From the NCBI GenBank assembly GCA_021904315.1, contig CM038912.1, positions 15,959,061-16,023,060 on the forward strand: a stretch of 64,000 nucleotides of DNA, in the 5' to 3' direction. This stretch comes from Sphagnum magellanicum (lineage: Eukaryota > Streptophyta > Sphagnopsida > Sphagnales > Sphagnaceae). The position numbers were made by a program, and so were the translations under genes. Under the pieces are notes generated by a model. The model was not told the origin of the DNA, did not search any database, and worked only from the letters and a program-made list of their open reading frames with translations. Positions 39,472 to 52,099 of the stretch are shown here, one piece after another; position 1 is the first letter of the stretch, and each line of letters opens with the position of its first letter.

Positions 39472-42400
39472 GGAAACACATGGGGTGGGGGAAACAAATT
39501 TTCAATAATTTGCATCATTAAAGCTTTAAGATATATTAGCCCAAAATCTAATATAAAGTTTTAGTAGCATTAGTATGTTTAATCATGATATGAACTCATA
39601 ACCATTTTTAAACAATTGTTGTTTTAATATTAATGATGTGATTTAAAATTTTCAAATTAAAGTTCAATTCATCATTAAACCATGCAATAAGTTATGTGTA
39701 ATAATTAATTCAAGCTCATAACGTTAATCACAAGATAAATCAATCACTAATTCCCAAATATGTTGATTTTAAAGTGTTAAACCATGAAGGCAAAGATGTA
39801 TTGCATCATTGGAATGGTTTTTAAATGTTCACAAGTAAAAGATTTTTTTGGGTTATAATATACACCTTTAGAAAGGTAAGAACTTTCATCATGAAACGAC
39901 ATGTTTAATTATAGAACTTCACACCATTCATTTGTTATATTTCATTATGCATTAAGTTGAAATCATTTGCAGTTAAAAATTGTTCCAACAAACACCGAAC
40001 ACTCATTTGAAATTCAAAGGATTTGGCATGCAAGCTTTTCAAAGTATAATTTATGGAATAGATGAACAAATAATTATATTTAAATCCATGTACAATGTTG
40101 CATGTAGTAAACATATTGTTTCTAGAATACCATAAATTATATAATTATATTTCAAGGTGGTCCCATTGCAAAAGAAAACTATATTGTACATAAGTAGGAT
40201 TTTTTTTTTGAAAATATTTAACGATCCTTTTGGCAAGTAAAATCAATCATGTTAAATTGTCTGCCACATGGTTAATACATTGTCTCAATATATACCTTCA
40301 TTATAATTTCATTTTTTCTTCCACATACATTATTCCTAATATGTGTTGTCAAAGTTAAACATTGCATGATCCATTGCATCATTTAGCATAATACAAGTAA
40401 AATTGATACTTGTATAAATATTTGTCTTAATTTCAATATTAACAACATGCTATATGAGTCATCTAACATAATACTTGTTATAGTATCCATGCCATAAAAA
40501 TATTCAATTTATTTACATAATAATTTTGCATTGGATATGTGTTAATGGTTTCAAGATTTGATTTGTATGTCAAATTTCTCCTACATAGGTTTGTCAAATT
40601 TATAGTCAATTATCTTTTTTTTAACATAGACTTTATTGATTGTACAAATATTGATGGAGTGATGTTATGAACTTGTTACAATATTGATTTTGTGTGGTTG
40701 TTTGATCACAATCTATTAAGTCACAATGGAACACATCTTATGGTTCAATGGCATAGTTGAAGTTTGGCCAATGATCAATTTTACGAATCATTGCTTCCAT
40801 AATTCATAAATTATATCATGCCAAAAAAATGTGAACTATTACCAATTGACATTTGAAAAACATTGATCGCTTTTGATGAAAAGCAAACAACTTTTTAAAA
40901 AATGGATGTAATTGTGGCCAACCAACATGGGCATTGGACCTCATTTATGGATATAACCATTGTCAAGTTCATGAAGGTTCTTTCCTAAAGAAAAGGCTAA
41001 AGACTCCTTGCAAATGGCAAGCTTTTCCATGCTAATGATGCAATTTAAAAATATGAACATAATGATGAACAGGTATTTATAATTTTGGATTTCATACCTA
41101 TATATAAAATGTTCTAAAAAAATAATAAACATAATCAACTTTGGCTAATTCTTTTTAAATTATAATCACCTTCAGAAAGGTGATGGGATGAAAAATAGCA
41201 ACATTTCTTTGTGAGTTATATATTTCATAAAGCAATAGGGGTTGAAAAGTACTAACCTTTTGAAAAGATTGAACCTTTTTCTATAATTTTTCAAGGATAT
41301 TTATAATATAATCTAATACTTACATATCATACATTTTCAATGAATTAAAAAATTAATAACAACATAAAAATGAATTTGTTGTTTAATGGGAGAATATCAA
41401 TGGTCCACATGGATGAAGTTTGGGTACCCAACCAACTTGAGGTCAAGCTTTTCATCTCTATAATCAAATTTTGATTCATTTCACCTCTATAACACAAATA
41501 TCAAAACATTTAATAAACAAAATTCAAAGAAGGTCCTTAAACCACAAATCTATTTATGAAAGAATGTAATTTGTTTGTTTTGTTTGTCATATTGAGATCT
41601 CCCAAACCATGGCACCTCTTGCTTCACTTTTGGTATCATTGGAAAGCCTTCGATGAAAATGGGTGCAACAAGTTGGTTTCATAATGTCTCATTGAATATT
41701 CATTTAAATCAAAACAAAAAATTATAAGAGAATTTGGGCACATTATTGTTATTATTGGGAAGCCTTCAATAAGTGGATTTAATGAAGGTTGATTTAGAAA
41801 ATTTTAGACCTAAGGTGTGAGAGATATTGAATTTTGAATAGTTTATATCATTGGAGATTCGATTAAATTACAAAAATGATTAATTAATTAGCTAAAGAAA
41901 AATTAATTGGCTAACCAATTCACATTTGAGCCAACAACACATGTTACATTAATCAAAATTATAATGGATTTGCCTCCACATCATTTTTTATTTTTTACAA
42001 CCCACTTTTTGAACATCATGCTTTCCTTTCCAAGACATGGAAGGAAAATATGAGTCAATAGTTTTTTGCTAATAGATAGAAAACAAGTGCCTTATTTAGC
42101 ACTCACAATTCATGGTAAATAATAGCAATTATTTTTTAAAAATTAGAATAAACGACTTGTCTTGCAAATGTTTTATTTGATTTCCTCCAATTTTTTTTTT
42201 TTGAAAAAAGATTGCACGTTGTTGTGAAAAAAAGATAAAATAATTTTCAAGTATAAAAAAATTAAAAGGATTTTCCTTGTTGTACTCCTTTGAAATTAAA
42301 GTTTGGCTAAAGTGCCTTAAAATATACATATAGTTCTATAGCGACAACTTCGCACATATGTATGTTCAATAACTAATTAAATTTGAAGATTTCAATATTT

Positions 42401-42701
42401 AAAAAAAATTCTTTCAGATTTTTTCCATGAAAAAAATATTTCTGAAAATTTCAACATTTATACAAATAATATTCTTAATGCTGAAGTTACAATATATATA
42501 ACAACATAACCTAGGTAGGCACATCAAGAGCACGCAATATTTTGGGCCCATGGGTCCAATATCACCTTCATCTCATAAATCATAATACATAAACATGTAA
42601 TGTGATTCATCCTTTGCTATCAAATAAAATAGGAAAAATACTTAAATTACAAATAACATGACATACATACATGCATAAATTATAAAATAAATTGCAAATG
42701 T

Positions 42702-42703
<2 letters not shown>

Positions 42704-42732
<29 letters not shown>

Positions 42733-42769
42733 GGGTTATATTCCTTGGGGGGGGAGGGGGGGGGGGAGG
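42704..42769. repeat. Poly-T tract followed by G-rich tract
   Basis: About 29 consecutive T (42,704-42,732) followed after a short gap by two long G runs (42,747-42,769). The G part has the same A-interrupted form as the one at 39,452. Either could be hard to sequence, so run lengths may be unreliable. Confidence 0.85.
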
Positions 42770-43457
42770 TGATTTGTCAATAATTCTTCGAAGGGTTTGC
42801 ATCAATTTTGTCATTTTTTCAATAAAAAATTTGGGTAATTTATTTTTTCCTAGTGTAAATTCTATAAAAATTTATTTTTTGGTGGGGGAATTAGCCAAAT
42901 TTTTCATTTTAATTAATTGAAAAAAAAATCCTTGGGTTCCATGTTGACCAACCAAAGATTTTTTAAAAATAATAATAAATTAAAAAAAAAAAACCCCAAC
43001 AAAAACCATGATAAAAAAACCCAGCAATCAGGTCACCTACTATCGACAAATCCCCCACACTTATTCACTTGCCTACCTACCTACCTACCTACTACCCCCG
43101 GAAGGTGGAAGGAAGCTTCGGGTCCTTAACAACCTAATAATTCCCAATACTAGGTAAAGTAAGTACCTAACACCTACGAACCTACGAAAGTTAAGGGACG
43201 CGCTTTCAACGGAGCCGATCACAGAGCAACGAATGTACATTCATTTCACAGCTTTCTTTCTCCTCATTGCGCATCCGACCGTTGATTTCAGATATCAACG
43301 GTGGACAGCAGTGGATTTCGTGTGTATGATTGCCTAAAGTGGCGCGCTTTTCCCCTCCGTCCCTTACCCTACCCCCCCCAGAAGATTCCCTGCCAGAAGA
43401 GCAATTCATCACATTAGCTTAACCTGTGGCTAGGCTTCCCTTAGCCTATATAAAAAA

Positions 43458-43605
43458 TAGGCCTTTGAGTTGAAAGGCCCTTAGGCTCCCTTTAAGTGTG
43501 CTCCCATAGGTTTGTAGGCCTTGTAGTTGAAAGGTCCTAAGTTAGGCTGCTCCCTTTAAGTGTGCTCCCATAGGTTTGTAGGCCTTGTAGTTGAAATGTG
43601 CTCCC
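43458..43605. repeat. Short tandem repeat, period about 64 bp
   Basis: A unit containing CTCCCTTTAAGTGTGCTCCC and GTAGGCCTTGTAGTTGAAA occurs at about 43,486 and again at about 43,550, with a partial copy just before (from 43,458). It lies about 1 kb upstream of the RWA start codon. The 43,000-44,300 region is less AT-rich and presumably includes the RWA promoter. Confidence 0.8.
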
Positions 43606-44338
43606 ACACACAAGAGGGTCCCTTTCTCTGTATTCAGTCACTTATTATCTTTCCACTATTACTTTTAGGGGTCCTACTAGGGTCCTCTAAGTGTGATATT
43701 ACCAGTGTGATAAATAAAGAGGGTTCTCTCTTTCTAGGGACCCCTTTGTGTCCCTTCAATCCTTTTATCATTTTGACCCCAAACCATAAACCATACTTTT
43801 TGGGACCCTAGGCATCATCTTCCTTTTTAAGTGCGTTTTGTTAAGTGAAAGGGTCACTCTTTATTTAAATATTTATTTAAAAGAAGTTTATTTATAAAAA
43901 TAAATAACAAATCAGAATCCTTCTATATTCTTGGCTACGTACAGGAACTCATCATAGAAATATGGCGATTGGGGTGAGGGGGGGTGGAGAAAAAATCTTT
44001 GAAATCTGGCGAATTTTTGCCATTTAAAAAAAATGAAAAATCCTGTCTATAGGGTCGAAAGCATATTTTGAGGTCGAAATTTTTGCGAAAATTCGCCAGT
44101 AAAAGAAACGGTGGAGCCTCCCAGGTACAAGAAGAGGGTGACTTAATTCACTTTAGGGACTCCGTTGCGGTCGCTTCAGTGACCTATTGTTTTCATTTAG
44201 GGCTCCTGTTAGGGGCCTTGACGTCATCTTGGGGTGCGGCGTAGGTCCTTCTTCGGGTGCGGCGTTAGTCCTCGCGCACAACGTGAGTACTTTTGCAGAC
44301 TTGCCGCGAGTGTTTGTGTCAATCTCTCTGTGTCTGTG

Positions 44339-44339
<1 letters not shown>

Positions 44340-44376
<37 letters not shown>
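44340..44376 (+). promoter_or_regulatory. (CT)n tract in the presumed RWA 5' leader
   Basis: A CT dinucleotide array about 135 bases upstream of the RWA start codon. Pyrimidine CT tracts are common around plant transcription starts and in 5' leaders. The array is seen directly; its role is inferred from position. Confidence 0.55.
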
Positions 44377-44379
<3 letters not shown>

Positions 44380-44509
44380 CTTGTGGGAACACAGTAGTGT
44401 TGCAGCAGAGATGGTGCGGCAGCAGTCGTGATACGGGGTTCAGGATCAGTTTTTTTTGTTTTTTGAACTTTGGAGCTGTGGCGGGTTTTTGATTGTTTTT
44501 TGTGCGGAG

Positions 44510-47500
44510 ATGGATACTCTCAACGACAACGCTGCGCAAACAGGCCAGGTGCGTGGTTCGTGCTTGCTGGCTCCCTCGCGGAAGTCGTAAGGATGATTAG
44601 TGGCAAAAAATAGAAAACCACAACACCCAACAACACGATGTGTAGTTTTTCTTGCAGGATCTAGTGTCAATGAAAGCAAAGATCTTGCCCTAATCTCTGC
44701 CTCGAGCTCAGTCCCCCCCCCCCGAGTATTTTGTAAGCTTTTGAGAATTTTGACAAATGAAGAGATTGTGTGGGGGTCAAAGCAGGTGGCATTCTTCTTA
44801 GGGCTTATGCCACTGGTGGTAGCATGGATCTATTCTGAGGTTCTGGAGTTCAGGAAGCTTCGGTTTGCATCTAAAGCGTAAAATTCCTGAAACTTTTATA
44901 TCGTCTCTCTCTCTCACCTTTTTGTCCTTGTCGGTTTTTTTTCCTGCCTCGGATCTGCATCGAGGAGATCAATCATATGCGAAGTGAATTTCTGATTGTT
45001 GTGAAAATTTGAACTGCTTCTGTGATGTAATGCAGGCATGCAGATATAAGCCTTGAAGATATGGTTGATGGAGCCACCAATGTCGAAGAGAGATCTGTTC
45101 TTCTTGAGCCCTCACATCCAGGCAGTATAAAGGGAGGAGGAGCAGCCTCAGTACAATCACAGCTGTTCAAGTCTGTCCCCTCCTCTTGCCTTGATCTCTC
45201 TGAGCTGCTACTGCTCCTGCTCCTGTCTCTCTCATCTTAGCCTCTGTCCCTGTAAAATTTCCAGACAGGAGTGCATTTTGTATGAACATTAATGGCAGCT
45301 TGGTCGTGGAATCTTGCTAGGGGATTCCAGCTAGTCTAGATCTGCATTTGGCTCTTTGACCAGATCATCATTGAAAGAGAGACCATTCTAACGTGCACAT
45401 TAGGGGTCTCTTGTTGTACAAGTAACAATTCAACCCATGGCCCATTGCTGTGGGCTTTATTCTCATCAAATGTATGTATTGCTCCATGTTTCAGGTTTCT
45501 TTCACTGAATGAGACCTTCTTGCTTGAAAATCGCCTAACACTTAGAGCCATGTAAGAAAGATGCTCTCTTTGTGGCTTGAAAATTGCAATCACCCATCAT
45601 GCAGTCTGAATCTTTGCTATACTCTTTTGGTCAACAACAGTTTCGAATGCGAAACCTGCATTGCTAAAGTGCCATATCATGTGAAGCTGCTTTAATCATG
45701 TATTTTTATGCTACGTAGTAAAGGGGATTCAATTCTGCATGATGCTGAGTAGCTTTTCCCAATCCCAGTGCTGAGTTTGCAGGTCTCCTCTGCTACTTTT
45801 ACACCTGTGACCGGACGGACTTCTTTGAGGCATCTCAAAAGGTGTCTACTTCTCTCTTGGAAGATCCTTCTAGGTCTTATTACCTCTTTATTTTTCTGAA
45901 GGGCAATTGAACAATTTCCATTTGGTGATGTGCCTTGCATGCTGTGTGCTGCTTTCTGACAAGTATTGAATCACCAGGCCAACCCCTTTTTTCCTACTTC
46001 TGAAATGTTTTGTCAAGGAGGCTTTGCTTTCTGAGTTGACATTTGAATGTGTGGTGCAGAGCTATAGCAGAGATTTATTCTTGTTCCTCTACCTACTGCT
46101 GATCATAGTATCAATCAAAACTTCATTGAAAAAACATGTTGACAAGTCAGTTTTGGGCAAATCTATTCTTTACCTGAACAGGCATCAGACTGAGGAGTGG
46201 AGGGGCTGGATGCAGGTACTTGCCACAGACTCTAATACTGATTAATTGCTTTGTCCTCACCGTTTTATAGGTAATGCATCCTGTCTTTATTAAACTTCTT
46301 GTGTGGTGTGTTCTGTGGACTGTGGGTGCTCCTAGGTTCTGTTTTTAATGTACCATTACTTTGAAGCAAGAGAGTTCTACAATGCAATTCGGGTGTTCAT
46401 TGCTGCCTATGTATGGATGACTGGTTTTGGTAATTTCTCCTACTACTATGTGCGGAAAGATTTCAGCCTGGGTCGTTTTGCACAGGTACACAATGTTGTC
46501 ATGGTTACTTTGCATTTCCCTTGTGATAATGCCATACTAAATGGACAACTAGCTTTTGCTTCAAACAGAATTGTGATTTCTTTTTCTCAGTATGAGTATG
46601 GTTCTGCAGTGTCCAAGAAAGGAATTATATGTAGACCAGGAGTGCCATGGGAAATACCTTACTTTCATACATTTCTTCACTGGGGACACCTATATATGTT
46701 GACATGTATTCCAGGGCTTTTCTGCCACTCAAACCTGAGTTTGTGGATGTGGCAGATGATGTGGCGCCTCAACTTTTTGGTATTTTTTGCTTGCATAGTA
46801 CTAAAAAATGACTACATGCTTTACTACATCTGTCCCATGCACACCCTATTCACTCTTATGGTATATGGAGTTCTTGGAATCAACCACAAGCACAATGAGG
46901 TGCCCTCTGTGATGGCCATCAAATTTGCTGTTAGCATCCTGGTGGTCATAGTTGTGTGGGAGATTCCAGGAGTGTTTGAATTTATATGGACACCCTTCAC
47001 ATTTCTATTGGGTAAGTGTGACAACATGCACCTATATTCACAAGCAGTCCCTTATGAATTTGCAGATGCATTTCTGTGGATCTGAGAAATACTACTTGCA
47101 ATAATAGTGCACACTTCATGGTACAATCTCATTGATATGCTAATCATATTGCTTCAATTTGCTGATATTTTGACAGGGTATGCCGACCCAATGGCAAAGA
47201 CATCTGTGCCATTGTTGCATGAGTGGCATTTCCGATCTGGCTTGGATCGGTATATTTGGATTGTTGGTATGCTGTATGCCTACTTCCATCCTACGGTATG
47301 TGAAACTGATGTGGAGCTTGATTAGCGAACTGCCTGTTTTATCTTCCAATCTCTTCTTGAATGCAGTTGCTTGAGTTCAAGGTCTTTGATGTCTCTTTTA
47401 TTCAGAAAGGTCTGAAATTTTCTTTTTTGGGGACTGCCTTCATTAGCTTAAAGAGAATACAAAAGTGGAAGACTCTTGTGCAGAAGGTGGTCATTGAAAA

Positions 47501-49528
47501 CTCCTGTCCCTCTGGACCAAATGTGCTAAGAGACTGATCACTATGGACAATGGGAAAATTTGCACAGGTGGAGAGATGGCTAGAAAAGCTGGAGGAGATG
47601 GAGGTCAAATTAAGAGCACTTGTGTATACAAGTCTCATCAGTGTTGCCTTGGTGGTAAGCTCTGAGGCACCATGAAACTAATCCAAAAATCACATAGGTC
47701 GGGCTGGAAATGCTATAGAAGTACCTAGTAATGCTTGCATGAGATATAGTAGACTCACAACCCCCGTTGGGTGTCTTCTGCAGATGGGCTATATGTGGTA
47801 CGAGCACATCTACAAGCTAGATAAGGTGTCATACAACAAATTGCATCCATACACATCATGGATTCCTATCACGTATGCTATCTTCACCATTTTCCACGTG
47901 TGTAGAGTATCTTTTGGGCACCCAGCCAAGCTTCACCATTGACTGGCCTTAAGCTTCAAAGTGAAGTTTTTGGAAGCACACCACATAGACCTAGTGTGTT
48001 GGTTTGTTGGGTTTGGGAGGCAATTGGTTGAGAGGATGTGCCCACCTTGTTGTTTTAGTTATTGGGGTTTAGGGAAGAGGGATTCAGGTCATAGATAGAT
48101 ATTGACAAGAACCTGTGGCCTTTCACCCTTCATTTATACGTGTGTTATGATTATTTGGCTTTGAGAGAATTATCATTGAATAGAACACAAAATGCCTGTA
48201 CAATGATTCATTGAGCTTGTGAGGATTCATGTATATGTGTCCATGTATCTGCTGGCAGCAGCTGTATTAGCATCTAACCCTTCAATTTGGTGGTTGCAGT
48301 GTGTACGTCATATTACGCAACTGCACACAGACATTGCGCTGCTATTCTCTCACTCTTTTTGCGTAAGTGATTTACTTCAACTCATGCCATGGCTCCATGT
48401 CTGTCACACAGTGCTATTACACTAAGCATTAAACATCAGACTCTATGTTTTGTCTGCTTGTCACAATTGTGTAGTATGTGTCTTTTTAGACATTGGGTTG
48501 GTGCACAAGTGAGGCAGTATTAATAAGTGCTGGTGTACAGATGGCTTGGAAAAATCACGCTGGAGACCTACATTTCACAGTTCCACATATGGCTGAGGTG
48601 TGCAACAAGCCTGCTGCTTTCCTCACCTTCATGAGTGGTTCCTTCCTGTTTTGCATATTGACTTTCTTAATAACCAGACCCATGAAAGGATAAATGCATT
48701 TAGTAGTGCTTTCTTCCTTCTTTCTCTGAGCTTTGCTCCTGCATACATGATAAAGGTACCTCCTACATTCTTAGCAGCAGTCTCAACATTAGGTTTGCAT
48801 TCTTCTGTTGCATCTGGTTTAGGTTTGCACTGACTCATGCTATAATTGTGTGAATGCTGTATATGGATGACCCAATTACAGAACAGGTGTACTGAATGGG
48901 CAGCCCAAATTGTTGCTGTCTCTTATCCCAAATTATCCATTGCTCAACTTCATGTTGACATCATCTATTTACATCTTGGTAGCTCTCTCACAACATCCTG
49001 TATGCTGTTAATACAAAACTTTAGAGCCTCATAAGCTGCAGCTATCATGCCCCTCTGTACAGCATTGGCAAATCTGTGCCATGCTACTTTACTTTCAAAG
49101 CAGGAAATAATTGCTGCTGCTGACGGAATTAAGTCTTGGCATGGTGACAGGTATCATATCGACTGTTTGAGTTGACAAACCGCTTGAAATTAACCTTTGT
49201 TCCCCACAAGGACAACAGGCGGCTTTCTCATATCGCACTGACCGGAGCTTCTTTGGCTATTGTTCTATATGCAGCAGCCTTGTTAGTTATCAAGCTTCCA
49301 AGACTCATGGTATCTTGCTCACCTTGCAAGATCTGTAGAAATTTGTTTTACCCTTCCTTTAAATCCATGGACAAGTGCACTCTATCTTTAGAACTCTACA
49401 TTCACATCCTACAGGAATCCACAAGTGGAATCTCAAATATGTGATCTTGTCCAGTGAATGGATGGATGGCGGCACTGTTTTGTGTTCTTACTTATGTGGG
49501 TTTTTGGTGCTTTGTGCAGGGTTGGTAG
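44510..49528 (+). CDS. RWA: Protein REDUCED WALL ACETYLATION (RWA), 16 coding exons
   Basis: Golgi multi-membrane protein of the Cas1p-like family, needed for O-acetylation of cell-wall polysaccharides. Exons: 44510-44548, 44786-44877, 45036-45170, 45495-45551, 45769-45841, 46060-46215, 46336-46485, 46756-47011, 47177-47295, 47568-47654, 47784-47872, 48300-48362, 48541-48597, 48882-48978, 49151-49309, 49520-49528. All are GT-AG and the phases sum exactly to 545 residues plus stop (my memory of the family is about 550-570). Key family blocks, in order: [166 protein letters not shown]. Many hydrophobic membrane segments run through the chain. The start [13 protein letters not shown] precedes the conserved GQV. 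The last exon adds only Gly-Trp before the stop and is the least certain. Confidence 0.95.
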
Positions 49529-50059
49529 GGTTACGAGCATTTGCATTGGGGTATGCCACCTCCCCTACAACTTGGACTTCCTTGCTCACAATGTTTAAAT
49601 ATCTTGGATATATCAACTTTAGACAACATTTCTCAGCTTCAAGGTAAAAGCCAGCCAAAGCAAGAGGGATATTCCTTGGCAGGCAGGATACGGTTGGTGA
49701 ATCTGTACTGCATTCATTGCCAATAGGATATTCCTACTTTCCTTGTCCATCATTTTTCTTTGCGCCTTTCCTTGGATCATTCTAGATTATTCCTTGATGT
49801 CTTGAGAAAAATTATTCTCATCTATTCTCAGCAGCCTTGTTACTTAGTATGCAAAGGCAAATTGTGGTTTGGGCTGAAAGAGAAGAAGAAATATTCAAAA
49901 AAATGGTCTCTTCTATTTTTGACATTCCTTCTCTTTTGCTGTGCAATGACAGTTTGTGGTATGGGGTCAACAATAGAGGCCATATGCAAATGGACTTGGT
50001 AAGGGACTTTGTATTTTATGGCAATGGTCTGGAATTACTAGACCTAGAAACTTAAACTC

Positions 50060-51190
50060 ATCCTTGAAACTGCACTGGTCTATTTGATCTAGAGTACTAG
50101 GCTGGTTTCTTTGCTTTTTCTAGAGCCCAAAGTACTAGTAGGACTTAGATAGCTGAACTCTGAGATTGGTCAAACCTGGCTATTGAATGTTGACATGTGA
50201 ATGAACCTAAAGGAAGGCTTCTTTTGGTGAGCATCATAAAGGTTGATGTGATGGAATCAACTCATTTGTCAAATCTATTGAATAAGTTGCCATAATGCTT
50301 TTATGGTTAGTTTTTCTACTTCTACCAAATCTGACCATTGATTACATGTTCAAAATTTATCATACTCTAGTTCACAAAAGTCTGGATCTGTTCTTCTCAT
50401 TGTAAAATTTTGAGATTCAATGCCAAACAATAGCTAGGCGTTGTTATAAGCCCTTTCCTTGCATCTGACACACCCAAACTGCCCAAGCAGTAACATTGTG
50501 CGAAACTGAAGTAAGATGTGCATGTTTGGTAATCGTTGCATCTGAGTTCCAAAATTGCTGGAATAGATGCACTACAGCAAACTGACCTAAAAAATTCTCC
50601 TAGAAAAAAAAAATACTGTTGTCAATGAACATTTGTCAATTTAAAATTTTACTGTTTGAATGGAAAGGGAGAAACAAACTTGCACTAAATGCACCATCTC
50701 AATAGTGAGATTTAAGGAGACCCCAATTTGCAAACTCAAGTCACATATGCTTCGGACATGTTTTATAAAATTGGAAAGATCTTGACAACACCTTTCTAGC
50801 ATGGGTTCAACATCCACAGAAAAAGCTAAAGGTGAAATGTTATGAAACCATAGCCACAAAGTGTTTTGAGCACTATTGTGACTAGCCTGTAAGAAGTGAC
50901 AACCTGAAGTTTTGTAATTTTGATATAGGCCATAAATATACAAAAAATACACATGCTAAAAGAGGAACATTCAATGATTACTCTAAATGGAAAATTGGAT
51001 CAATTAAAGCCAAATCTGCACTCCTATTTTAACATGCGGAGGTGGATTTGAAGATTTTTGTTAATGCTGTAGAATGCCATGGATACATCTTGAAGTTGTT
51101 ACTAGTTGGACTTGAGTAGTGAAGAACTGAAGTCTCACGTCTTGTTCATGAACTTTCCATTAGAACTCATGTTAAAGAATCATCATCAAT
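50060..51190. other. Spacer between RWA and the PPR fragment
   Basis: AT-rich sequence with no recognisable gene. The first part may hold the RWA 3' untranslated region, but I see no clear poly(A) signal close to the stop. Confidence 0.4.
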
Positions 51191-51202
51191 AAAATTTGGC
51201 CA

Positions 51203-52090
51203 ATGGATGTATATTATCTCGACTTCTTATCAATTGGGTCATGTGAATGTGTACATCAAGCTTTGATCTTCATGTATGCCAAGTGTGGGAGCATGGAAGG
51301 TGCTTGGGGAGTGTTCAACAAGCTGCAATCTCAGGATGTGGTCACTTGGACTTCTATGATATTGGGACATGGGCAAGGGCACAAAAGGTGCTGGAACTAT
51401 TCTGGCAAATGCAACAGGAAGGGTTGTGGCCAGATAGATGCAACCACTTTTGTGGGGGTGCTGAATGCATGTGCCAGCATAGTTGCACTTGAAGAGGGCA
51501 GGTATGTTCATGAGCAGATTATTGAAAGCAGCTATGAATCAGTTGCTTTTTTGGGGAATAGCTTGGTTGACATGTATGCCAAATGTGGGAGCATAGCGGA
51601 TGCTAGAAGTGTGTTCAACAAACTGCTCTCACATGATGTAGTCTTGTGGAATGCCATGATATTGGGACATGTGAAATGTGGGCAAGGGCACAAAGCACTG
51701 GAACTATTTCAGCAAATGCAACAGGAAGGTGCATGGCCAGACCGTATGACTTTCGTGGCGATGCTGAATGCACGTGCCAGTGTAGTTTCACTTGATGAGG
51801 GCAGGTGTGCTCATGAGCAGATCATTGACAGCAGCTGTGAGTCAGATGATTTTGTGAGGAGTAGCCTGGTTGACATGTATGCCAAATGTGGGAGCATGGA
51901 GGATGCTCAGAGAGTGTTCAACAGGATGTCATCTCAAAATGTGGTCACGTGGAATGCTATAATCAGGGGATATGGTATGTTAAGGAAGTTCTTCAACATT
52001 TTGAACAGATGTGTAATAGAATCTAATAATCATTCAGTTAATATGCATTTGCACCGATATGGAATCATATCAAGTAGACTAGGAAAATAG
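51203..52090 (+). pseudogene. Truncated PLS-type pentatricopeptide repeat (PPR) fragment
   Basis: PPR proteins bind organelle RNA. Three repeat blocks are visible: MYAKCGSMEGAWGVFNKLQS, then SLVDMYAKCGSIADARSVFN, then SLVDMYAKCGSMEDAQRVFN, with linkers DVVTWTSMILGH, DVVLWNAMILGH and NVVTWNAIIRGYG. The first block has no normal N-terminal lead-in, and the last runs into unrelated residues after RGYG. No mitochondrial or plastid targeting peptide and no E or DYW domain is present, so only a middle slice of a larger gene remains. Within the first repeat a net +2 insertion (near 51,383-51,388) followed by a net +4 (near 51,436-51,446) shifts about 17 codons out of frame. There they read RCWNYSGK, whereas the other frame reads VLELFWQMQQEG. 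I call it a pseudogene. Confidence 0.82.
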
Positions 52091-52099
52091 GGGTTGACC

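Larger units (their letters stand above)
38800..43000. other. AT-rich intergenic spacer, no gene seen
   Basis: AT-rich sequence with scattered homopolymers and no recognisable gene. It contains two poly-G tracts, listed separately. Confidence 0.5.

Noticed and set aside
44600..44785. In-frame upstream extension of RWA exon 2 ([10 protein letters not shown]...)
   Set aside because: The acceptor at 44,785/44,786 joins the first exon in phase to give GQVAFF, as the family expects; the upstream part is intron.
46824..47027. Minus-strand 67-codon frame
   Set aside because: Antisense of RWA exon 8, which encodes the conserved [12 protein letters not shown] block.
48493..48693. Plus frame starting [10 protein letters not shown] as the next RWA exon
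   Set aside because: A different frame from 48,541 reads [18 protein letters not shown], which is the conserved RWA block and fits the splice phase on both sides.
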